In this document: positions 23,498-30,068 of the stretch, in pieces
How positions within the stretch are numbered: the stretch's first letter is position 1
Layout: each line of letters starts with the position of its first letter
Assembly (NCBI GenBank): GCA_035628505.1
Contig: DASPJR010000150.1
Coordinates: forward strand, 1 to 35,593
Source: DASPJR01 sp035628505
GTDB taxonomy: Bacteria; Planctomycetota; SZUA-567; H5-PLA8
Length of the DNA stretch: 35,593 nt
Direction of reading: 5' to 3'
Made by a program: the position numbers and the translations under genes
Notes under the pieces: generated by a model
The model's database searches: none
Told to the model about the DNA's origin: nothing
Seen by the model: only the letters and a program-made list of their open reading frames with translations

Positions 23498-24271
23498 TTA
23501 TTCTTCCTGTGGCTCTTTCTTTTTCGCAGGGTCGGCTTTCTTCTTGTCTTTTTCAGTGGTGGCGCCGAGCTTATCCAGTCCCGGCACTTCGGGCTTATCT
23601 ACAGGCATCACGGGTTTGGGAGCTTTCGCCGCTTCTTCGGCGGCCTTGGCTTTGGCTGCCGCGGCGGCTTCAGCGACTTTGGCTTTGCGCGCGAGCTCTT
23701 TCTTGACCATCTCATCCACCACCTGGTTGAAGGCAGCGCTGTTGAGCATGCTCTTGGCCTGGCCGCCATCCACGAAAACAATCTGGCTCATGTCGGCGCT
23801 GATCAGCACCAGTGCGGCGCCGTTTTCAGCACGCTTGAGCCACTCGGCCGGCCAGTTCTTCGCGTCGGTGCCATCATTCTTGATCTTTACGCGGATGAAG
23901 CCGCGCAGCTTCTGTCTCGTTGCGGTATTGCCGAGCATCTCTGGTCCGAGAATGAATTCGGCTTCCGGGTTCTTTTTTGCGCCGGCGTCCTTGATGAACA
24001 CGCACATGGGTTGGGTGAGGAGTTTATTGAAATCACGGGGGCGCCAGTTGGCCGGATCATCCTGCTTGATCTTTTCAGCTTCAGCCTTCTTCTTCGCTTC
24101 TTCAGCAGCTTTCTTCTTCGCTTCGTCAGCAGCTTTCTTCTTGGCTTCGTCAGCCTTCTTTTTTTCTTCAGCCTTCTTCGCGTCGGCAGCGGCGTCGGCG
24201 AAGATCGCGCCCGTTGAAAGGAAACCAATCATTGAGACGAGTATTGCCTGGAAGAGGCGTGAAAGATTCAT
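23498..24271 (-). CDS. Secreted Lys/Ala-rich repeat protein, unknown function
   Basis: This 257-residue protein has an N-terminal signal peptide (residues 1-27, cleavage near FADAAA). It is followed by a strongly charged helix made of an 8-residue repeat, variants of A-D/E-E-A-K-K-K-A, over about residues 28-62. This should form an extended alpha-helix or coiled coil. The centre (about 70-190) is a globular alpha/beta segment with QPMCVFIKD, RGFIRVKIKNDGTD and GAALVLISADMSQIVFVDG. It vaguely recalls a thioredoxin-like fold but has no CxxC pair. A second Ala/Lys-rich helix and a Pro/Lys tail follow. I do not recognise the family. It lies 158 bases upstream of the LamG gene on the same strand and may be cotranscribed with it. 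Confidence 0.72.
   Translation of the reverse strand: MNLSRLFQAILVSMIGFLSTGAIFADAAADAKKAEEKKKADEAKKKAADEAKKKAAEEAKKKAEAEKIKQDDPANWRPRDFNKLLTQPMCVFIKDAGAKKNPEAEFILGPEMLGNTATRQKLRGFIRVKIKNDGTDAKNWPAEWLKRAENGAALVLISADMSQIVFVDGGQAKSMLNSAAFNQVVDEMVKKELARKAKVAEAAAAAKAKAAEEAAKAPKPVMPVDKPEVPGLDKLGATTEKDKKKADPAKKKEPQEE
24078..24183. repeat. 24-bp imperfect tandem repeat inside the Lys/Ala-rich gene
   Basis: The coding DNA repeats with a 24-base period (about four imperfect units) that encodes the 8-residue A-D/E-E-A-K-K-K-A unit. Unit boundaries are approximate because the copies drift at both ends. Confidence 0.7.
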
Positions 24272-24531
24272 GCGTGCCGAGTCCCTGGGCCTTGTATAGA
24301 TAGATATTTACTGCTGCCTGGCGCCCTGAACAATAGGAATCTTTTCAGAACAATCAAATATCGAAACACGCCTGTTTCGCTTCGAAAGCACTCCTGCTGC
24401 GCGGGAGTCTATTTCGTTTTGGGTTTACGGCGACGCCGTTTTTGTACAAAAGCTTGCCGTTCTGCGTCTATCGTGGTTACAGCCTTCGTTCTATAGTGAG
24501 CTCAACAAGTGTTCGCCTGGGAGATCTACAG
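24272..24531. other. Divergent control region, Lys/Ala-rich gene and ThuA operon
   Basis: These 260 bases are less GC-rich than the genes around them and carry the two divergent promoters. The only clear structure is the inverted repeat at 24362-24379. The open frame that extends the ThuA gene back to 24442 lacks coding character. Confidence 0.4.
24362..24379. promoter_or_regulatory. Perfect 7-bp inverted repeat in a divergent control region
   Basis: CGAAACA and TGTTTCG pair perfectly around a 4-base centre. The repeat sits about 90 bases from the minus-strand start and 150 bases from the plus-strand start. It could be an operator for a dimeric regulator shared by both genes, or a small hairpin; there is no T-run on either side. 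Confidence 0.35.
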
Positions 24532-26214
24532 ATGATGCAGCACCGTGTGCTTTTGCTGTGCGCATTGCTGACGCTGGCCATGCTGAACAGTTTCAGCAAC
24601 GCCGCCGACGCTCCGCGCAAAATCGTTCTCATCGCTGGCAAGAAGAGCCACGGCCCGGGCGCTCACGACTACGAGCGGACCATGCGCCTGTTCAAGGTGA
24701 TGCTCGACAATTCAAATGTGGCTGAGCGCATCCTGGTTGAAGAACACGAGAATGGCTGGCCTGAAGACCCGACGACGCTTGAGTCCGCGCACAGCGTCAT
24801 CTTTTATTCGGATGGGCGCGACGGCGATAAGTATGCCGACGTTCCGTTCGTGCTCGGCACACGCATGGCTTTTCTCGACAAGCAGATTCAGCGCGGCTGC
24901 GGCTTCATGACGCTGCATTTCTCCACCTTCGTGAATGATAAGGAAGGCGAGAAGGTCCTCGACTGGAACGGCGGCTTTTTCGACTGGGAAGGCGAACCCG
25001 GTAAGCGGCAGTGGTATTCAAAAATCAGCGCCGGTAAGTCCGTGGAACTCGCCACGCCCGAGCATCCCATCGCCCGCGGCGTCGCCAAGAGCATTCCGCT
25101 CAACGATGAAGTGTATTGGAAGATTCGCTTCAAAGAGAACGACAAGCGCCTCACGCCCATCTGGAACGTTCCGGGACTCAGCGACGGATCAAACGTTCCG
25201 CTTCTGAATACAGTGGCGTGGGCGCTGGAGCGTGCGGACGGCGGACGCGGCTTTGGAACGTCTGTCGGGCATTCCTACCGCTTGTGGCAGGACGAAAACG
25301 TGCGGCGGCTGATCCTGAATGCGATCGTCTGGACTGCAGGCGTCGAAGTTCCGGCAGGCGGCGTAGAGTCAACGTTCTACACCGACGAGCAGGTCGAAGC
25401 GGCTCTGAAGAACAAGAAGGGCGCGGAGAAGGCAATCGTGCCCGCCAGTAAACCTGCAGGCGATAAGGGTGCCGAGAACACCAGGCCGCTGCCCGTTCTA
25501 TTGTTTGCCGGTAACGAGGCTCACAAGTGGCACAACTGGGAGCGCACGACGCCGGCGATCAAGACTGCGCTGGAAAAGGATTCGCGCATCCAGGTCGATG
25601 TTCGCTACAACATCGAGGACCTCGCGCGCGAGAAGCTATCAGAGTATTCGGCTATTCTGCTGAACTCGTATTGCAACTGGCAGGACGGACGGGGCATCAG
25701 CGCGGAAGCAAAGTCGGCGTTCTTGAAGTTTCTGAACGACGGCGGCGGCCTGGTTGTCGTTCATTTCGCCAATGGCGCGTTCCACTTCTCGCTGCCTGGG
25801 GCGGCAGCTTCGGACTGGCCGGAATACCGCAACATCGTGCGGCGGGTGTGGAATCACGCAGGGCAGGGCAACGCTAAAAGCGCGCATGACAATTTTGGGA
25901 AATTCAAAATCGAACTGACGGCGCTCAAGCATCCGATTACCGAGGGCCTCGGTGCCTTTGAAGTTCAGGATGAGCTCTATTTCAACCAGGACGGCAGCGA
26001 GCCGATCGAGCCGCTCATCACGGCCGTTTCAAAGATTACCGGAAAAGCCGAGCCGCTCGCGTGGGCGTACACTTATGGCAAGGCACGCGTTTTCCAGACT
26101 CTGCTTGGCCACAGCGAGAAAACCTACGACAGTCCTGAAGCTTGCGAGATGCTGCGCCGTGCCGTTGTGTGGGCTGGCAGAGAAAATAGAAACGTCGAGT
26201 CCGCTCAGAAGTAA
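24532..26214 (+). CDS. Secreted tandem ThuA-domain protein
   Basis: The ATG at 24532 follows GGGAG and opens a signal peptide (residues 1-25), giving 560 residues; a second ATG follows directly. Two ThuA-like (glutamine-amidotransferase-like fold) domains lie in tandem. The first spans about 30-272 (KIVLIAGKKSHGPGAHDY, GCGFMTLHFSTF, RGFGTSVGHSYRLW). The second spans about 319-552 (PVLLFAGNEAHKWHNW, GGGLVVVHFANGAFH, YGKARVFQTLLGHSEKTY). A Lys/Ala linker joins them. ThuA proteins belong to trehalose/disaccharide utilisation loci and are very common in PVC bacteria, usually as one domain. The conserved histidines (HGPGAHD and TLHFST; HKWHNW and VVHFANGAFH) are present in both halves, so both may be active. 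It is the first gene of an apparent operon with the propeller protein 24 bases downstream. Export implies action on extracellular or periplasmic sugars. Confidence 0.9.
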   Translation: MMQHRVLLLCALLTLAMLNSFSNAADAPRKIVLIAGKKSHGPGAHDYERTMRLFKVMLDNSNVAERILVEEHENGWPEDPTTLESAHSVIFYSDGRDGDKYADVPFVLGTRMAFLDKQIQRGCGFMTLHFSTFVNDKEGEKVLDWNGGFFDWEGEPGKRQWYSKISAGKSVELATPEHPIARGVAKSIPLNDEVYWKIRFKENDKRLTPIWNVPGLSDGSNVPLLNTVAWALERADGGRGFGTSVGHSYRLWQDENVRRLILNAIVWTAGVEVPAGGVESTFYTDEQVEAALKNKKGAEKAIVPASKPAGDKGAENTRPLPVLLFAGNEAHKWHNWERTTPAIKTALEKDSRIQVDVRYNIEDLAREKLSEYSAILLNSYCNWQDGRGISAEAKSAFLKFLNDGGGLVVVHFANGAFHFSLPGAAASDWPEYRNIVRRVWNHAGQGNAKSAHDNFGKFKIELTALKHPITEGLGAFEVQDELYFNQDGSEPIEPLITAVSKITGKAEPLAWAYTYGKARVFQTLLGHSEKTYDSPEACEMLRRAVVWAGRENRNVESAQK

Positions 26215-26226
26215 AGACGCTTCCCT

Positions 26227-26233
26227 GAGGAGG
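26227..26233 (+). promoter_or_regulatory. Strong ribosome binding site
   Basis: GAGGAGG lies 5 bases before the ATG at 26239. It is the strongest Shine-Dalgarno sequence noted in the window and implies high translation of the propeller protein relative to its operon partners. Confidence 0.5.
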
Positions 26234-26238
26234 GCACC

Positions 26239-28482
26239 ATGGTCAGCACATTCAGGCTCTGCTTCGCTGGAATAGTCCTCGCCGCCGCATTCCCGCTTTT
26301 TTCGGGTGAGGTGCTGCCGCCGGACAAGGGGTTGGACGGCGGAAAAGGCGGACACTGGGGAGCAAAGAGCGATAAGGACTGGGTGGATAACCGTTGGAGC
26401 AACACCGACGTCGGCCCGATTGTCAGCTGTGCGCTTGCCATTCCTGGCGGAAATGCGAATAAGGGAGTCGCTGTCCGTGCCGGAGAAGGAGAGAGCGCGG
26501 CAGTTTGCTTCGATGCAGAGAAGGCTGGCATCTGCGCCGCGTGGACCGGAAAGTTTGTGAAATTCAGCGGGAAGCGCTTCGGCTTGATTGAACCTCCCGC
26601 GGCCGGGGGAAGCATTCTGTTCAGCCAGCCGGGACAGGACCTGTGGAACGGCGCCAAGGTTCAGTACCGTGGGCTGTACATGCACGGCGCGCGCGTAACG
26701 CTGGCTTCAAAAATCGACAATGTGGATGTGCTCGAATCGCCGTGGTCGGAGAAGCAGGGCACGCTGACAGCCATCACGCGCACGCTGCAGATCGGAACAG
26801 GCAGCAGCGCTCTTCAGTACACAATCGCCGGTGGCAAGGATCTGAAGTTCGCTTCAAGCCAGATCGACGGCGTGACGCTCTACGTGTGCGAGCGGCAGGA
26901 CTCCGTCCTTGCGACAGCTGTATCGGGCAGAGGCGCATCACTGCAGGTCGGAAAAAATGGCGCGGCAGTTCTTGTGATCGAGCCGCGCACGGCTCCGGCG
27001 CAGCTGAAAGTATTCACGTGGTCGGGACCGAAAGCTGAACTCGCTCAGTTCGCCGCGCTGGTGAAGAACTCGGCCACGCCGCAGAGTCTCGACGCGCTCT
27101 GCCAGCCTGGGCCGGCACGCTGGGGCAGTCCTCTGCCGACGAAGGGAAGCGTCAGCACGGACACAAAAGCCTATGTGCTGGATAGTCTCGGAGCGCCTTT
27201 CGATAATCCATACAAAGCTCTGTTCTTCTGCTCGGGCATTGATTTCCTTGAGAATGGCGATGCGGCGATCAGCACACTTCACGGCGATGTCTGGATTGTC
27301 AGCGGCATCGACAAGGACTTGAAAGGGATCACCTGGAAGCGCTTTGCGACGGGGCTGTTTCAGCCGTTCGGCGTGAGAGTTGTGGACGGAAAAATCTACG
27401 TTCTTGGCCGGGACCAGATCACGCGTCTCAACGATTTGAACAATGACGGTGAAGCAGACTTTTACGAGAACTTCTGCAACAAGATGAAGACGTCTCCCGG
27501 CGGCCACGATTATTCCGCCGGCCTGGATACCGATTCAGCGGGTAACTTTTATCACGTCGATCCGTTCGGCGTTCACCGCGTGTCGAAAGACGGCGCGTCA
27601 TACGAAACGATCGCCACCGGCTGGCGCAATCCGGTGAGCGTGGCCGTAGGCCCGGACAATAGTCTGATGGTCGCACCGCAGGAGGGCGAATGGACGCCGG
27701 CGTCGATGATCGCTGAAGTCAAGCCGCGCGGCTATTACGGCTTCGGCGGACCGAAAGTCGATTCCAGCCGGCCGCTCGGCTACGACCTGCCGCTCTGTTA
27801 CATTCCGCGGCTGGTCGATAACTCTTCGGGCGGAATGATCTGGGCGCCTGCGGAAAAATGGGGGCCGCTCTCGGGGCAATTGATCAACCTGTCGTTCGGG
27901 CAGTGCTCGATCCAGCTCGTGCTGCGCGAAACAGTCGACGGCCAGCCGCAAGGCGGCGTCGTGCCGCTGAGCCTCCGTTTTCAGTCCGGCCTGGTGCGCG
28001 GACGTGTACGCCCGCAAGACGGGCAGCTTTATCTTGTCGGAACGCAGGGTTGGGTGACCGGCGCCGTCCGTGATGGTTGCCTTCAGCGCGTGCGCTATAC
28101 GGGCGCCAAGCAATGCCTGCCGGTGGCGCTGCACGCTCACGCGAATGGACTGCGTATCGTCTTCAGCGATCCGCTTGAGCGCGCAGCCGCGGAGGACATC
28201 GAGAACTACGGTGTGGAGCAATGGAATTACCGCTACGCGGCGCAGTACGGATCCAAGGAGTACTCGGTTGCGCAGCCGGAGACGATGGGACATGATGCCG
28301 TCGTGGTCTCGTCGGCAAAACTGAGCGCCGACGGCCGTGAGCTTTTCCTGGGCATACCGGACCTGAAGCCCGTCATGCAGATGCGCATCAAGTACTTGAT
28401 CAAAGATGCCGGCGGCGAAACGGTTCGTGGCGAAATCAACTCAACGGTTCATAAAACCGGCGCGCCTCACGCTGCCCGCTGA
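26239..28482 (+). CDS. Secreted DUF6797-like beta-propeller protein
   Basis: This 747-residue exported protein has a signal peptide over residues 1-22. The N-terminal 130 residues (DKGLDGGKGGHWG, KGVAVRAGEGESAAVCFDAEKAGICAAWTGKFV) match my memory of the DUF6797 region found in planctomycete and verrucomicrobial proteins; this is recall, not a search. Residues about 300-640 form a propeller of the sorbosone-dehydrogenase/NHL kind: DFLENGDAAISTLHGDVWIVSG, a calcium-loop-like DLNNDGEADFY, GLDTDSAGNFYHVDPFGVHRV and VSVAVGPDNSLMVAPQEGEW. A C-terminal Ig-like strand region ends the protein. It lacks any haem motif. It lies 24 bases after the ThuA gene, and the pairing suggests a shared role in extracellular sugar chemistry. 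Confidence 0.85.
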   Translation: MVSTFRLCFAGIVLAAAFPLFSGEVLPPDKGLDGGKGGHWGAKSDKDWVDNRWSNTDVGPIVSCALAIPGGNANKGVAVRAGEGESAAVCFDAEKAGICAAWTGKFVKFSGKRFGLIEPPAAGGSILFSQPGQDLWNGAKVQYRGLYMHGARVTLASKIDNVDVLESPWSEKQGTLTAITRTLQIGTGSSALQYTIAGGKDLKFASSQIDGVTLYVCERQDSVLATAVSGRGASLQVGKNGAAVLVIEPRTAPAQLKVFTWSGPKAELAQFAALVKNSATPQSLDALCQPGPARWGSPLPTKGSVSTDTKAYVLDSLGAPFDNPYKALFFCSGIDFLENGDAAISTLHGDVWIVSGIDKDLKGITWKRFATGLFQPFGVRVVDGKIYVLGRDQITRLNDLNNDGEADFYENFCNKMKTSPGGHDYSAGLDTDSAGNFYHVDPFGVHRVSKDGASYETIATGWRNPVSVAVGPDNSLMVAPQEGEWTPASMIAEVKPRGYYGFGGPKVDSSRPLGYDLPLCYIPRLVDNSSGGMIWAPAEKWGPLSGQLINLSFGQCSIQLVLRETVDGQPQGGVVPLSLRFQSGLVRGRVRPQDGQLYLVGTQGWVTGAVRDGCLQRVRYTGAKQCLPVALHAHANGLRIVFSDPLERAAAEDIENYGVEQWNYRYAAQYGSKEYSVAQPETMGHDAVVVSSAKLSADGRELFLGIPDLKPVMQMRIKYLIKDAGGETVRGEINSTVHKTGAPHAAR

Positions 28483-28504
28483 GGACGCCTGGAACGCAGC
28501 AAAC

Positions 28505-29143
28505 GTGAAGCATGAATGCATACGGCATCTGTGCGCCGTCGATCCGATCCTCGGAAAAGTAATCGCTGAAGTTGGAACTTACGGGCTTGAACCTGAACTG
28601 GTCTCGCCCTTCCAGGCCTTAGTGCAGGCCGTCGCACACCAGCAGCTGCACGGCAAGGCAGCGCAGACGATCCTCAAGCGCTTCATCGCTCTATTTCCTG
28701 GCCGGCGCTTTCCGCGACCGCAGGATCTGGCATCAGTGACAGATGCGCAGATCCGAGCCGCGGGGTTTTCCGCCGCCAAGACGGCAGCCATTCGCGATAT
28801 CGCAGCGAAGACACTGGACGGCACCGTGCCGGGCGCGCGGCGCATTGCGGCGATGAGCGATGAAGAAATCATCGAGCGGCTTACGCAGGTTCGCGGGGTC
28901 GGGCGCTGGACAGTCGAGATGCTGCTGATTTTCCGTCTCGGCCGTCCAGATGTCTTGCCCGCGGATGATTTCGGCGTGCGCAACGGATTCCGCATCGTCT
29001 ATGGCCGCAACGAAATGCCGCGTGTCAAGGAGTTGCTTGAATTCGGCGAGCGCTGGCGCCCGCACCGCACGGCCGCGTCGTGGTATCTTTGGCGCGCTGC
29101 AGACCGGGCGAAGCTTGCGGAAGCAGCGCGCGCTCAGGCGTAG
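28505..29143 (+). CDS. DNA-3-methyladenine glycosylase, AlkA-type HhH-GPD
   Basis: This 212-residue HhH-GPD glycosylase removes alkylated bases (3-methyladenine and relatives) from DNA in base excision repair. Evidence: VSPFQALVQAVAHQQLHGKAA (the AlkA-type QQLxGKAA helix), the helix-hairpin-helix LTQVRGVGRWTVEMLLIF (about 126-143) and the catalytic Asp in LPADDFGVRNG (Asp154/155). The C-terminus RPHRTAASWYLWRAAD is also typical. The start is uncertain. I chose GTG 28505 because it leaves 22 bases after the previous gene; GTG 28427 or ATG 28406 would overlap that gene by 56-77 bases. There is no N-terminal TBP-like domain as in E. coli AlkA, so it is the short form. It overlaps the convergent regulator gene by 10 bases at the 3' end. 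It seems functionally unrelated to its operon partners. Confidence 0.9.
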   Translation: MKHECIRHLCAVDPILGKVIAEVGTYGLEPELVSPFQALVQAVAHQQLHGKAAQTILKRFIALFPGRRFPRPQDLASVTDAQIRAAGFSAAKTAAIRDIAAKTLDGTVPGARRIAAMSDEEIIERLTQVRGVGRWTVEMLLIFRLGRPDVLPADDFGVRNGFRIVYGRNEMPRVKELLEFGERWRPHRTAASWYLWRAADRAKLAEAARAQA

Positions 29144-29874
29144 CGCTTGCGGTAGAGCGCGGGAGTCATCTTTGTCTCGCGCCGAAATTCGCGCGTGAAA
29201 TGGCTCTGGTCGGCAAAACCGCAATCGGCTGCGATATCCGCCAGCGAGCGCTTCGAAAACACAAGCAGTCGAGTGGCTTCACGCACGCGCACGCGGCGGA
29301 CATAATGCTGCGCCGAATCGCCGATCCGCGATAGAAAGCGCCTTTCAAACGCGCGCACGGACAGATTGGCCAGCTTCGCCAGCGATGCATTCGACCAGCG
29401 TTCCGCGTAGCGTTCATGCAGCAGCGTGACCACTTTTGCGATGGCCACATCCTGCACATCCGGAGCGATGCTTTTGCCCGTGAGCGGCATGGTGATTCCG
29501 GCCGTGCCGTAGATCTTTCCGGACTCATCCCGCAGCGGAACTTTATGCGTCACGCACCAGCGGGCCGTGTGGTCGAAGCGACCGACGAGTTCGATGCGTC
29601 CACTGACCGTCTGGCCAGCCAGAACACGTTCATCATCGATGCGGTATTTCTCAGCAAGGTAGGGCGGAGAGAGGTCGAAATCGCTCTTTCCAACGACCTG
29701 ATCGGGAGTCCGGAACGAATAATTTAAAAGAAATTCTCGATTAATTGCGCAGTAGCGACCAGCCTGATCTTTAATCCAGAATTGGACCTGATCGAGATGA
29801 TCAAACAATGAAACGATAGCCGATAATGTCGATGAAAGCGGTGCACCGTGCAGGAGTTGTGCTAACACGTTCAA
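29134..29874 (-). CDS. PAS-AraC family transcription regulator
   Basis: This regulator (about 246 residues) has an N-terminal PAS domain (LFDHLDQVQFWIKDQAGRYCAINREFL through KIYGTAGITMPL) joined to a C-terminal AraC/XylS DNA-binding domain. The two helix-turn-helix units are seen in NASLAKLANLSVRAFERRFLSRIG and RSLADIAADCGFADQSHFTREFRRET, with the closing MTPALYRKRY. The frame is open to GTG 30018, but the first 50 codons are AT-rich and unlike the rest. I chose TTG 29874, which has AGAGAGG 10 bases upstream; GTG 29868 is an alternative. The PAS domain may sense a small molecule or redox state. It is divergent from the giant protease gene, separated by a region rich in repeated GTAAC boxes, so that gene and itself are its likely targets. 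Confidence 0.85.
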   Translation of the reverse strand: MNVLAQLLHGAPLSSTLSAIVSLFDHLDQVQFWIKDQAGRYCAINREFLLNYSFRTPDQVVGKSDFDLSPPYLAEKYRIDDERVLAGQTVSGRIELVGRFDHTARWCVTHKVPLRDESGKIYGTAGITMPLTGKSIAPDVQDVAIAKVVTLLHERYAERWSNASLAKLANLSVRAFERRFLSRIGDSAQHYVRRVRVREATRLLVFSKRSLADIAADCGFADQSHFTREFRRETKMTPALYRKRYA

Positions 29875-29884
29875 AATTCGAAAG

Positions 29885-29891
29885 CCTCTCT
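29885..29891 (-). promoter_or_regulatory. Ribosome binding site supporting the regulator start
   Basis: AGAGAGG on the minus strand lies 10 bases before TTG 29874. It is the reason for preferring that start over the upstream extension. Confidence 0.4.
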
Positions 29892-29904
29892 GATTTTGAC
29901 TCCT

Positions 29905-29933
29905 TATATGCACAAAATTCCAAAATGTTGCAA
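29905..29933 (-). promoter_or_regulatory. Candidate promoter of the PAS-AraC gene
   Basis: On the minus strand TTGCAA (29933-29928) is followed by a 17-base spacer and CATATA (29910-29905), in a strongly AT-rich stretch just upstream of the chosen start. Shifting the -10 to TATAAG would lengthen the spacer to 19. Confidence 0.35.
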
Positions 29934-29964
29934 AAAACGACAGATTTATATTTTTGCACATTGC

Positions 29965-30007
29965 GTTACGGAAAATCACTGGGTAGTTTACCCGTAACAA
30001 GTAACAA
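29965..30007. promoter_or_regulatory. Nested inverted repeats and GTAAC boxes, candidate operator
   Basis: An outer inverted repeat GTTACG (29965-29970) / CGTAAC (29993-29998) encloses, off-centre, an inner repeat GGGTA (29981-29985) / TACCC (29989-29993). The right arm runs into a direct repeat, GTAACAA at 29994-30000 and again at 30001-30007. GTAAC thus occurs three times in 43 bases, once inverted. It lies between the divergent PAS-AraC and protease genes, where an autoregulated AraC-type operator is expected. Confidence 0.5.
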
Positions 30008-30068
30008 CCGTTGAACACTCTTCTGATGCCGCGACAACGAAGACCGCAAGAGGTTCTGGAGACGCGTC

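Noticed and set aside
29875..30018. Upstream extension of the PAS-AraC gene to GTG 30018.
   Set aside because: The extra codons are AT-rich, encode Phe/Asn/Cys-heavy sequence unlike the rest, cover the likely promoter and lack a ribosome binding site.
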